A stretch of DNA of 57,074 nt from positions 1 to 57,074 of the IMG/VR virus record IMGVR_UViG_3300006735_000038; one strand, 5' to 3'. The first letter of the stretch is position 1. Each line of letters begins with the position of its first letter. This document shows positions 10,301 to 15,830 of the stretch, piece by piece. The notes under the pieces are model-generated. The model did no database searches. It was given only the letters and a program-made list of their open reading frames with translations, and was not told the DNA's origin. This stretch comes from a virus. The position numbers were made by a program, and so were the translations under genes.

Positions 10301-11435
10301 TCAAAAAATCAACTAAAGCCCAAAGCACATCACCCGTCATCTCAGCATCTTGATCTGCCTGATGATGATCAAAATCTTTCTTAATCCCCAAAAACTGCCG
10401 CAACTTATTTAGCGAAGAACTCTGCCCATCAGGGGCGACACCAGCTCGCTGCATATTCTTAAACAACAACTGCGTATCAACATACGGTGAATTAACACTA
10501 TCTAAAGTAAACCCTCCAACAGGTGCAGTCCTATTAACCTCATTCCTTAAACGAAGCATATCAAATTCAACATTCTGCCCCAAGAACAAAACAGGAGGCC
10601 CTCCACCAGTATTCTCTCTAAACCACCCAAAAAATTCTTCTAAAACTTCTTTCGTGGACTGTTGCGAATCTAAAAATTCTTGCGTTAATGGATCACCATC
10701 ATTAGTCTTAACATTATTTCGTACCCAATCACCAACAGAATCCCAAGGAGCGGCAATCCATTTATTAAACCTTGCCACCACTTCACCATCTCTATAAATA
10801 ACCGCACCCAACTGAATTATGCGATCATCATTCTCCTCTTCCGGAGTAATCTTACCTAAAGTTTCTACATCGAAAGATACGATAGTTTTACCCTTAAGGT
10901 ACGTTTCCAACTCATCAGGAGTATTAATAGCTTCCAACTCATTACGAACAGGCCTACCCAAAAAGTATCTTTCAGGATTCCTAGGATCACGAATCCTATC
11001 CAATAAATTGCCTTCATCGTCAAAAAGGTCCGGATATTCTCTGCGAAGGTCAGCTAGTTCCCGTGGAGATATTGGAAGCCTCGGCTCTGGTGCTCTACTA
11101 GGACGCACTTTCTCAGGCTGAACAGGCTTCCCTTGAAGCGTACCAATCTTGCTACCAAGCGTACCAAATGTCTCACCAATACTTATCTGTTCTTTTTTAA
11201 ACGAAGGCTCATAATCAACGGGCTCATTTTTCTCATTTACTAAACGCAACCCTAAAAGCTGAGAAGCATCAGTGCCATCAAGCCCACCAAGAAAAGCCTC
11301 TCCTGCCTCAGTAATAAACCTAGTTCCAGCAGGGCGCTCCCATATAGTCTGCTCCTGAACAATACCGTCATTATCGGCATCAACAGGATTGGGCTTATAA
11401 GGCTCAGGCCTGAGTTTCCAACGACCCATTACCAT
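4335..11435 (-). CDS. Giant virion-associated protein with DEDDh exonuclease and HExxH motifs
   Basis: 2366 aa, far larger than any usual neck or tail protein. Residues 18-38 hold an EF-hand-like DADNDGIVQE followed by IWERPAGTRF. Residues ~183-378 form a DnaQ/RNase T-like 3'-5' exonuclease: Exo I FDVET (D189, E191), Exo II NVEFD (D292), Exo III HQADQDA (H358, D363), a complete DEDDh set. HELMH at residues 624-628 is an HExxH zinc protease motif in a hydrophobic context (TIIHELMHNEEF). The remaining ~1700 residues are acidic, helical and unrecognised, ending in an Ala/Glu/Arg coiled coil. It lies between the tail terminator gene and the sheath, so it is probably a virion or baseplate-associated multi-enzyme protein that could be injected; this role is inference. 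ATG at 11435 or the in-frame ATG two codons later both work. Confidence 0.75.
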   Translation of the reverse strand: MVMGRWKLRPEPYKPNPVDADNDGIVQEQTIWERPAGTRFITEAGEAFLGGLDGTDASQLLGLRLVNEKNEPVDYEPSFKKEQISIGETFGTLGSKIGTLQGKPVQPEKVRPSRAPEPRLPISPRELADLRREYPDLFDDEGNLLDRIRDPRNPERYFLGRPVRNELEAINTPDELETYLKGKTIVSFDVETLGKITPEEENDDRIIQLGAVIYRDGEVVARFNKWIAAPWDSVGDWVRNNVKTNDGDPLTQEFLDSQQSTKEVLEEFFGWFRENTGGGPPVLFLGQNVEFDMLRLRNEVNRTAPVGGFTLDSVNSPYVDTQLLFKNMQRAGVAPDGQSSSLNKLRQFLGIKKDFDHHQADQDAEMTGDVLWALVDFLKVNDPDGSGTRRLLNVPEQNVAEQRSIEEWEAKREQYVKDKADLETVKALLADVKKNVSPSDRGEGDVEQVPLFGKTPSQANVDEALIRAGQEYTEKVDVESPDFMADNLTPEEQEGLQEQASTVIDLVGKAIGGNRGNPLDQSERSKEFPNARKKIHIDFKNELAQPQDDALEGSGGYTVTQIENNKAGYINLNISKSTIVVEESADPDLSPEGALALLPSGDTPESVNPANRVLSANGAITIIHELMHNEEFIGGSYAVYKINKANNNASTIEATFATKEEADAYLASKQIRSPNLTYAVLENPVEGLTSVATSVSLQTTLKDALFEKDLGGPLIPKELPTEGYLRPEYKTFVKNYQSLMVYLNEAKRVFSASDFNMSQREYDNYFEKLQQAYSDKFGYVAMLALPDGEKYIQSESPQNVQGLRVMQSVLATDLYSSEVSNLLPDDPDLIIRNQIAKTAVNALAESMLTLSDPNGEIEDYKKNLGRPLTPEETEMFRAFYEVTGILQVFAVKLRNSTRDDPYNEFFSGSPESIEALKQTVVETGVNLKHMQDWDGSFDQLFERTEFVLDVMANSDPNLRSIIGQSTAVDLVLVEQIMTDPSGNAVYRTNYAGNRVRVPAPFFNASTRFSVENPDGTISDQTVPPFGFSRQGLPPQAKNTIFSAFTSFVANESLDNSGTAGFVMSADYLIKPEEIWARTGVQFVLLSSLKRNGVTPEAIDRFAKTIAFSQAIYTDPEEITRNLDEKIEAIAKFSDNPTEVAYLLRMIASQSPYMTNIYSSTSDFVQFDELVSPTIANMLSTDLADAPTPALPSGSIVGRNQRSLSFSLRQSYGSSVRQKFKPKRRRSSDGSIVEMAQFPSDAQINDEVNKSVQEFIEKYPNSPIPLINERGFNSVIFTSDVGDDINLFRTQVINLLSQDDISDDDKVALANYLRDTFSADTLKVGLNTTSNDWPEELRGDNFDWAGLADVLLKSADRLAEANSKEVIEKRKLEAQDPFVTIAGRVEEIDDMKVKITTSGDNPVERVLNINRRPERFRWLEVVSERFDRNPDVTSVDDRGNETINEANATKLSKKFLEDEGILAALNRAYTAGVTRDERLGELRVALQELDAENANNGKSTNHVADIDSWINVVDDALAIEGGAYRGLGPKALTQAEVEERDAEIRERLGIDPNAEIPKGSTGPVKSEVLKETLTNTAQGQFIVADTIEEKNDEVKQIIRELGGFWDPDELYSILPDNWDELNQDGKDQVLKDLGYGEFVSSGLFKVVKPKPAVERLKTRQEEFNSPLPDIVFQTFTDEGKVEGGDFLEAVMFWGGEEVNKLDLMKRLGLYDRNDPEKNTLKDYIRAQWIVDSAYVFMPEDRSGTNKINVSDEDLNNPRFVAALEIYDTYLDKLINMTPEELFEEATFAIDGIVNNDDAEIRVQIADLDQMIADGFYKNTHFQQLDDVGRFGQLRSSHSESGIRSDLEAQHGLPRVGSYKEVGQADSGFTSRIQASPSSGYLFPKDIHELYSDDKFEEGASEAEKRSKYISRFADMYGSESVVLKPEVRDRTKLVIGDAANMGGLSTRLEDATPEELFNFYFTNTANKGFKIGLEQDTGQSGGGLNRLIELLVIGDAMRSSDENKARISKAIPTLNLRSNREQTDITRAGFSEAEADFFKLISGDASYFETLTFGNFDIGDIQKLETRKYNTNVGTTNAKKVPSLGNSKVLSNFTDAEKVELEKRTETIEGLILSGGLSEEATEKFRELKANNPDQYYKIIREFDLGLTVEALNGRGGAGYGTTEFLSGEEGVANQFYEENGVSPLLGLESVINYPYFISGVDQPTLISDLSTAMTELQYAKEREDFANKIRALGLDIQLEYMSVGSTKDNVKLKMEQTLETGKWKTLIGMPEYLQENPEVVSTFPDLPLETQWRIIREAQALKVLEGLAKEERIFDPSQNPDIPDLPAELQEKVNEALGKLTPEAEARIAAERAARLAEAEAAGWDR

Positions 11436-11444
11436 TTTAGAATC

Positions 11445-12338
11445 CTAAGAGCTAGCAGGCGTAACACCAATGCTTGCTGAAGACGCATCGCCTGTACCCG
11501 CAGCATTAATAGATGAAACTCTAAAGTAAATTTTAACTCCATTAGTAAGTCCAGTTGCCGTATAACTTCTATCCGTAGATCCTGTGTTTGCGACAACTGT
11601 TGACCAAGTTTCTTTTTCATCAACACTGCTTTCTATCTTATACCCAGTAACATCATACAATCCACCATCCCAAGTAGACGCAGTCCACCCTAGTGTAACT
11701 TGTGTATCACCCGCAACTGCTATAACATTAGTTGGAGCGTTCGGCAAAAAGGCCATTTTAGATATTGTATTAGAATGTGTTTGCATAATGCCAGCAGTAT
11801 CATGGTCTATGATCTCTTCCAGCGACAGGTCATACGCTATATAGGCTCCTGCTAAAAGTCTTTCACCTTTTATTAAAGTCAGATCAGAAAATTCTTCATT
11901 TATTGTACTTTCATTTATTTTGGGATAACACGGAACTCCTGCTATTGCGCTGGCCCCCTGATCGTACTTTGATAAAGAAGCACCATCCATCAAAGCTTCT
12001 CGTGTAACAGTAGTTAAATTATCTCTCATCTCAGTAACTTCTTGAGCACCTGTTGCTCTCGCCCAAATATAAGTACGCATACTGTACGTTACCCTAAAGT
12101 TCGGATCAAAGTCACTCTCATATGACTCTCGTCTAACTGAAGTAGTCCCCTGAACAAGTGTAATAACAGTAGGCCAAGCACTCAACGTAAAAGGCTCATA
12201 AGCCAAATACGACACAGGAGTCGGTAATTGACTGTCACTAAGATTCCAATAGTTTTTGTAAGTTAGCAATCTACTAGGCATATCTAATGCAAGGAAGTTA
12301 GTAACGTATTGCTTCGCAATTCTTGGTCCTGACATCAT
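11445..12338 (-). CDS. Probable tail terminator/completion protein with C-terminal FN3 domain
   Basis: 297 aa. Residues ~1-200 have no motif I can name, but order (connector, gpG-like, this gene, then tail genes) and the beta-rich N-terminus with VTYSMRTYIWAR suit a tail terminator or neck protein. Residues ~205-297 are a fibronectin type III domain: APTNVIAVAGDTQVTLGWTA, GYKIESSVDEKETWSTVV, YTATGLTNGVKIYFRVSSI. FN3 domains on virions often bind surface carbohydrates weakly. Start overlaps the stop of the gpG-like gene by 4 bases. FN3 is certain; the terminator role is an inference. Confidence 0.7.
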   Translation of the reverse strand: MMSGPRIAKQYVTNFLALDMPSRLLTYKNYWNLSDSQLPTPVSYLAYEPFTLSAWPTVITLVQGTTSVRRESYESDFDPNFRVTYSMRTYIWARATGAQEVTEMRDNLTTVTREALMDGASLSKYDQGASAIAGVPCYPKINESTINEEFSDLTLIKGERLLAGAYIAYDLSLEEIIDHDTAGIMQTHSNTISKMAFLPNAPTNVIAVAGDTQVTLGWTASTWDGGLYDVTGYKIESSVDEKETWSTVVANTGSTDRSYTATGLTNGVKIYFRVSSINAAGTGDASSASIGVTPASS

Positions 12339-12889
12339 GGCAGTAGCCCCCTTCTAAGAGTTGTGTAGGCATCGCCAACTTTAAATTCGTCTTTCTCACC
12401 GTAAAGAATATGCTCTAAAACAGCTAGTTTCATTTTATACTTAAAGAACTGTGGAACATACACTACTTTACGGGCAGGCATATCTCTTGTTCCTGTCTGA
12501 TGAAATTTTGCATACGGAAGATCAGTACCGAACTCGGCAGATGTAGTTCCCTCAGCAGTCGTGATAATGTTCCTTATCGAGCCTCTAGCATTATCAAAAA
12601 TTAAACTAGCTCTCAAATCACTTCCATCCGCACGCCTACCAACAAGTATACCTTCATTCCCATATCTTTGAAGCTTCCATGTAGCATACTCAGGATCAAG
12701 AGGACGCCATGGAGAATCGCTGGCTCTTCCTTCAGTTGCGAAATTTTTTAAGTGCGCTTTCTGTAACTGCTGAAATGCCCAACGCAAAACAGGCGTAAAG
12801 TTCTTAGCCCGCATCCGAAAACCAATAAAGCGTTTACGGACTTCTGTTGTATCGACTGAAACATTAGTCTTAACTTTTCTTTTAGCCAT
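12335..12889 (-). CDS. Phage virion morphogenesis protein (Mu gpG / HK97 gp10-like)
   Basis: 184 aa. The C-terminal segment YAKFHQTGTRDMPARKVVYV is the conserved signature of the virion morphogenesis/tail completion family, where an H-x-x-G-T stretch is followed by a PAR motif. The middle WRPLDPEYATWK also fits. These proteins act at the head-tail joint. It is packed between the connector gene upstream and the FN3-bearing gene downstream, with short or overlapping junctions, consistent with one operon. Confidence 0.85.
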   Translation of the reverse strand: MAKRKVKTNVSVDTTEVRKRFIGFRMRAKNFTPVLRWAFQQLQKAHLKNFATEGRASDSPWRPLDPEYATWKLQRYGNEGILVGRRADGSDLRASLIFDNARGSIRNIITTAEGTTSAEFGTDLPYAKFHQTGTRDMPARKVVYVPQFFKYKMKLAVLEHILYGEKDEFKVGDAYTTLRRGLLP

Positions 12890-12890
12890 T

Positions 12891-13532
12891 TTACGACACT
12901 CTTACTCGTCGATATCTTTTTATGCTAAACAGCTCTCTATCGTTAAAACCAGTCTCCAAAGGAGCAACATTTCTAGTAGTTAAATCTTTCAATCCAACAA
13001 CATCATCATGCATATTCTGCATTTCTCTCGTAGCTGCACGAAGCATCAAAGTCTTAAACAACTTTATGTTCGCCCCATCCAAACCCGCAGTATACGTAAC
13101 AGTTATGCGATCATTAGCGTAAGCGTTAAATAAATCTAAACCATACTTTCTAGTAATATAATCCCTTTCAGCCACCTGTGCAGTAGCAGTAGCTGACGCA
13201 CTAGCAGGAGTTATAGTCACAGAATCAACCGACACAACAGGGCTATTATCCAAATACAACGTATACATTGGAGTATAAATAATGCCCGGAGATGTTAAAG
13301 ACGTTTCAGGATGCGTGGTATAGTTGTAGTAATACTGTTGATTAACAACTCCTCTTCCCACATCAGGCACCCTGTAAGTTTCCGTAAACGCAGTTTGTTC
13401 TACAGGTCTTCTCAGATAGGCTTCTAACTCGGCTTGCAAGCCGTCTATTATGAATTGTGCGGCATCTTCCTGAGTGTTAGTTAGGGAGATATCCATGTAT
13501 GTTTTGATATCTGCGACTGTTATTAAAGCCAT
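12891..13532 (-). CDS. Head-tail connector protein (gp6-like)
   Basis: 213 aa. The N-terminus LITVADIKTYMDISLTNTQ, then AAQFIIDGLQAELEAYLRRP, is the standard alpha-helical opening of phage head-tail connector/adaptor proteins, followed by a beta-rich insert and C-terminal helices (TLMLRAATREMQNMHDDVVG). It forms the ring under the portal. It starts 10 bases after the preceding 131-aa gene and ends 2 bases before the gpG-like gene. Confidence 0.85.
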   Translation of the reverse strand: MALITVADIKTYMDISLTNTQEDAAQFIIDGLQAELEAYLRRPVEQTAFTETYRVPDVGRGVVNQQYYYNYTTHPETSLTSPGIIYTPMYTLYLDNSPVVSVDSVTITPASASATATAQVAERDYITRKYGLDLFNAYANDRITVTYTAGLDGANIKLFKTLMLRAATREMQNMHDDVVGLKDLTTRNVAPLETGFNDRELFSIKRYRRVRVS

Positions 13533-13541
13533 TTTATCCCT

Positions 13542-13937
13542 TTATTTTTTTGGTCGCTTTGCTTTTATGTTTTCTATTACTGCTTTGCGCTCTTCTTTAG
13601 GTAGGGCAACTAACTCATTTCTAAGATCTTCTGCACGCTTCTTTTGTTTATAACCAATCTCATTAAGTCCCCTAGTTATTTGTCCTTTTTCCGAAGGAGA
13701 TAAATCGGAAAACGTTCGTGCAGCGCCTTCCGCTGCATCGTCAGCTTCTTCTGCAGCCCTTAATGCTTCTTGCGCTGAAGCAAGATTACGTTGCTGAGCA
13801 GCTGTTGGCCGTCTACCAGCGTCAATACGATCCTGAATTGCGTCTTCAATGTCACCTAGCCTGTCTTCAAGCTCACTTAGAGGACCACGTCGTCGTCTTG
13901 GTCTTTCTATATCGTTGCCGTCACCTGTTTGTGGCAT
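13542..13937 (-). CDS. Hypothetical 131-aa coiled-coil protein at start of connector operon
   Basis: Not recognised as a named family. Strongly charged and Ala-rich; residues ~20-70 (LSELEDRLGDIEDAIQDRID and the following AAQQRNLASAQEALRAAEEA) are predicted coiled coil, and both ends are basic (RPRRRRG, KAKRPKK). It has a good AAAGGAG ribosome site and is the first gene after the accessory cassette, immediately before the connector gene. A small head or scaffolding-related protein is possible by position; the basic tails could touch DNA. Confidence 0.75.
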   Translation of the reverse strand: MPQTGDGNDIERPRRRRGPLSELEDRLGDIEDAIQDRIDAGRRPTAAQQRNLASAQEALRAAEEADDAAEGAARTFSDLSPSEKGQITRGLNEIGYKQKKRAEDLRNELVALPKEERKAVIENIKAKRPKK

Positions 13938-14073
13938 AATGAAACTCCTTTAACCCCGATGGCATAAGAAAACTATTACAACTCAATTTTAACAGTAGCA
14001 TTTTTCTCGCCTTTACTATTAACCTAACTATATGATACCTAAAGAAGCACGGCAACGAATACTACTAGTCGTG

Positions 14074-14181
14074 TCAAGGTAATAAAGGATAGAAAAAACT
14101 ATTATCCAAAAGCATCAAACCAATAACAGCATAACCCACAATATCCATGTAAGTATCATCAATCGCCTCATTCTTAGCTTA
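14074..14181 (-). other. In-frame continuation of the DUF1599-like gene beyond a TAA
   Basis: After the TAA at 14181-14179 the same frame stays open for 34 more sense codons to a TGA at 14076-14074. The peptide begins AKNEAIDDTYMDIVGYAVIG, which is what the C-terminus of DUF1599/Nmad1 proteins looks like (acidic helix with NE, DT and a GYA motif). The stop therefore splits a once longer gene; TAA could derive from GAA by one change. Either a nonsense mutation, readthrough, or a base error. Confidence 0.6.
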
Positions 14182-14547
14182 AATACCATTATTAAGCAAG
14201 TTCTCCAAACGAGCAACCTTATCATGAAGGCGCAATATGATCCCTTTGTGCATAAACCTAGCAATGTTCTCAGGACCATAATCATTTTGCTTCTCACAAA
14301 GAGTCCTTGCCACAAACTCCTTATCCATCTCATGAGACTTTACGCTAAGAGCACCAAGACGCAACCAGTAATTAGGCGAATCCAATTCATCATTCCCCAT
14401 GAAAAACTTATCAATCATTTCATCTATCGTGGAACGTATCGACACAGTTGGAGAATGATTTGGAAGATCATCGCTATACTCCCACACCTTATTAACATAC
14501 ATTTCGGCATAGTCATTCCAAGTTTTGTTAAGCTCCATTACGCTCAT
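14179..14547 (-). CDS. DUF1599-like (nucleotide modification associated domain 1) protein, interrupted
   Basis: 122 aa before the stop. Residues ~88-118, with CEKQNDYGPENIARF, HKGIILRLHDKVARLENLL, match the core of DUF1599, a phage family found near nucleotide-modification genes. The family normally continues with an acidic helix and a DT...GYA segment; exactly that is encoded in the same frame after the TAA at 14179-14181. The visible product thus lacks the last third of the domain unless the stop is read through. Start ATG overlaps the stop of the membrane protein gene upstream and has a GGGGGAG site. Last gene of the accessory cassette. Confidence 0.75.
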   Translation of the reverse strand: MSVMELNKTWNDYAEMYVNKVWEYSDDLPNHSPTVSIRSTIDEMIDKFFMGNDELDSPNYWLRLGALSVKSHEMDKEFVARTLCEKQNDYGPENIARFMHKGIILRLHDKVARLENLLNNGI

Positions 14548-14855
14548 CGCTCCCCCTTAAGGCCTTTAGTCGCTCCACTCTTTACAAGAACAAATCCCCA
14601 TGCAATCAAAGATAGCCAAAAAGCATCAGAGTATCCGATTGCAGGACTAAGCCAATCTATGCTAGGCCAAGCATTTATAATAATACGGTTAGCAACCATA
14701 AGTAGTACACCACTTAACCCGCTTAACAAGCTAAGAGATACCAAACCTGAAAAAAGGATCATAAGTTTATCACCTGCATGTCCTTTAGGGGGTGAGTCTT
14801 CTGTCGTTAACTTCGACAAAACTCTATCCCAATCTGCTGAACTTTGCTTACTCAT
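14544..14855 (-). CDS. Small membrane protein, 103 aa
   Basis: Two hydrophobic segments are visible: residues ~31-54 (LMILFSGLVSLSLLSGLSGV onward) and ~78-92 (FWLSLIAWGFVLVKS). The N-terminus is hydrophilic and the C-terminus basic (GATKGLKGER). No family recognised. It lies in the accessory cassette between the HA-domain protein and the DUF1599-like gene, overlapping both by 4 bases and using an AAGGAG site. A holin is a theoretical option for a two-segment phage protein, but it is far from the endolysin, so no role is claimed. Confidence 0.7.
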   Translation of the reverse strand: MSKQSSADWDRVLSKLTTEDSPPKGHAGDKLMILFSGLVSLSLLSGLSGVLLMVANRIIINAWPSIDWLSPAIGYSDAFWLSLIAWGFVLVKSGATKGLKGER

Positions 14856-15232
14856 ACTGTCTCCTTAACTATTTGATGTATTCTTTGACGAGAAAGACCA
14901 AACTCTTTTGCAATACCTGAAAGAGAACTACCATTGTTATATTTAGATAGTATCTCTGCATTTCTTCTTACCACAAAATCTCTTGATTTAGGTCCGGGCC
15001 TAATAGGTCCCCAAGACCATGTTGGGACTTCTTCTAAAAGATTAATTCTATGATCGCTCAAACAACCTTGTTTGTATCGGGTCCGCATGTAACTTACCCA
15101 GTTACCCAAGTTTAACTCTTCACCAGAAGACAAAAACTCAATGTGCCCACTAGGCACTAAAGCATCTCCGTATCTTTCATAGTATGTCACTAGAGCGTCA
15201 TAATGTTTCTGCCAACGCTTATTATGATTCAT
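14852..15232 (-). CDS. Helicase-associated (HA) domain plus HTH DNA-binding protein
   Basis: 126 aa. Residues ~5-75 match a single helicase-associated domain (PF03457): a leading Trp, YYERYGDALVPSGHIEF, LNLGNWVSYMRTRYKQGCLS, and W-x-W near residue 72. Residues ~85-126 are a helix-turn-helix of the resolvase/sigma-like type, NGSSLSGIAKEFGLSRQRIH. It probably binds DNA and may regulate the cassette. The ATG at 15232 is 6 bases after TAGTAT with TTGACA at the ideal distance, so the mRNA is probably leaderless and this gene begins a three-gene unit with the two downstream genes. Confidence 0.8.
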   Translation of the reverse strand: MNHNKRWQKHYDALVTYYERYGDALVPSGHIEFLSSGEELNLGNWVSYMRTRYKQGCLSDHRINLLEEVPTWSWGPIRPGPKSRDFVVRRNAEILSKYNNGSSLSGIAKEFGLSRQRIHQIVKETV

Positions 15233-15238
15233 GTATGT

Positions 15239-15267
15239 ATACTATTTAATATAACGGCTCTTGTCAA
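15239..15267 (-). promoter_or_regulatory. Strong leaderless promoter for the HA/HTH gene
   Basis: Minus strand TTGACA (15267-15262, perfect consensus), 17 bases, TAGTAT (15244-15239), 6 bases, ATG. One of the clearest examples of the promoter pattern repeated across this window. Confidence 0.75.
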
Positions 15268-15282
15268 ATGGACATTATGAAA

Positions 15283-15636
15283 TTAAACAAACCTTATAAC
15301 GTTAGCTAAACTCTCCAAACTAGCTACAGTAGCCTGCTCACCCAGCTTCTCAGACCAAACAACAATATCCTCACCAGCCTCCATCTCTAAAGCCTCCCAA
15401 CACATAATAAACTTCTTAACATTCAGTGGAGGTATTTCTTCAAGAAGACTCTCAAAATCATCAGCAGAAGGAAGCTTACGCATACCACAAGACATGGCAA
15501 TGCCATACGAAATCGATATCCGCCCGTCCTCATCTTGAGGAACTGTATCAGACAAACCAAACTCGGTTATAAGATTCGCTAGATTCTCTATCTCAATATA
15601 GATCTTTTCTTGTTTAAAGTTGTGTAAAGTAAGCAC
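15283..15636 (-). CDS. Hypothetical protein, 117 aa, accessory cassette
   Basis: Not recognised. A small mostly helical, acidic protein with a hydrophobic N-terminal half (IEIENLANLITEFGL) and no clear motif; CGMRKLPSADDFESLLEEIP occurs midway. Start is GTG at 15636; no ribosome site precedes it, but TAGAAT ends 6 bases before and TTGCTG lies 17 bases further, so a leaderless GTG start fits. It is placed between the ribonucleotide reductase terminator and the HA/HTH gene. Confidence 0.65.
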   Translation of the reverse strand: MLTLHNFKQEKIYIEIENLANLITEFGLSDTVPQDEDGRISISYGIAMSCGMRKLPSADDFESLLEEIPPLNVKKFIMCWEALEMEAGEDIVVWSEKLGEQATVASLESLANVIRFV

Positions 15637-15642
15637 ACCTTT

Positions 15643-15671
15643 ATTCTAAAGCAAAGTGGGGCTCGCAGCAA
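15643..15671 (-). promoter_or_regulatory. Leaderless promoter for the 117-aa gene
   Basis: Minus strand TTGCTG (15671-15666), 17 bases, TAGAAT (15648-15643), 6 bases, GTG. It overlaps the hairpin at 15655-15686, so terminator and promoter share bases. Confidence 0.5.
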
Positions 15672-15686
15672 CTGGCGAACCCCACT
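15655..15686 (-). terminator. Hairpin terminator after the reductase / candidate small RNA
   Basis: AGTGGGG-C-TCGC pairs with GCG-A-ACCCCACT over 11 bp with one mismatch and an 8-base loop. On the minus strand it is followed by TTTGCTTT, a modest T-rich tail. It lies ~145 bases after the reductase stop. Confidence 0.6.
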
Positions 15687-15768
15687 GTAGATATGACTGC
15701 TTTAGATCACCGGAACTTTTGATCTTTAAGCGAATCTCCTCCTTTTTGGGGCCGTCGTCTTTCCGGTA
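15655..15768 (-). ncRNA. Candidate small structured RNA downstream of ribonucleotide reductase
   Basis: The 194-base gap between the 117-aa gene and the reductase has no ORF with a start codon. On the minus strand a TATAAT (15776-15771; TTGCAA 15 bases upstream) would start an RNA near 15764-15768. A 7-bp inverted repeat ACCGGAA/TTCCGGT (15767-15761 with 15715-15709) encloses an exposed AAAAAGGAGGAG, a perfect Shine-Dalgarno sequence without a start codon, and the RNA would end at the hairpin terminator at 15655. About 110 nt. It could equally be an untranslated tail of the reductase mRNA. Confidence 0.3.
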
Positions 15769-15830
15769 CAATTATAATCTAGTTCGATAACTTGCAACCA
15801 AGTGAAACTTTAAACCTTATAATAAAAAGT

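Noticed and set aside
13938-14077. TTGACA at 14077-14072 as promoter of the connector operon
   Set aside because: The -10 position 17 bases away reads TGCCGT, not TANNNT; only the ribosome site of the next gene is convincing.
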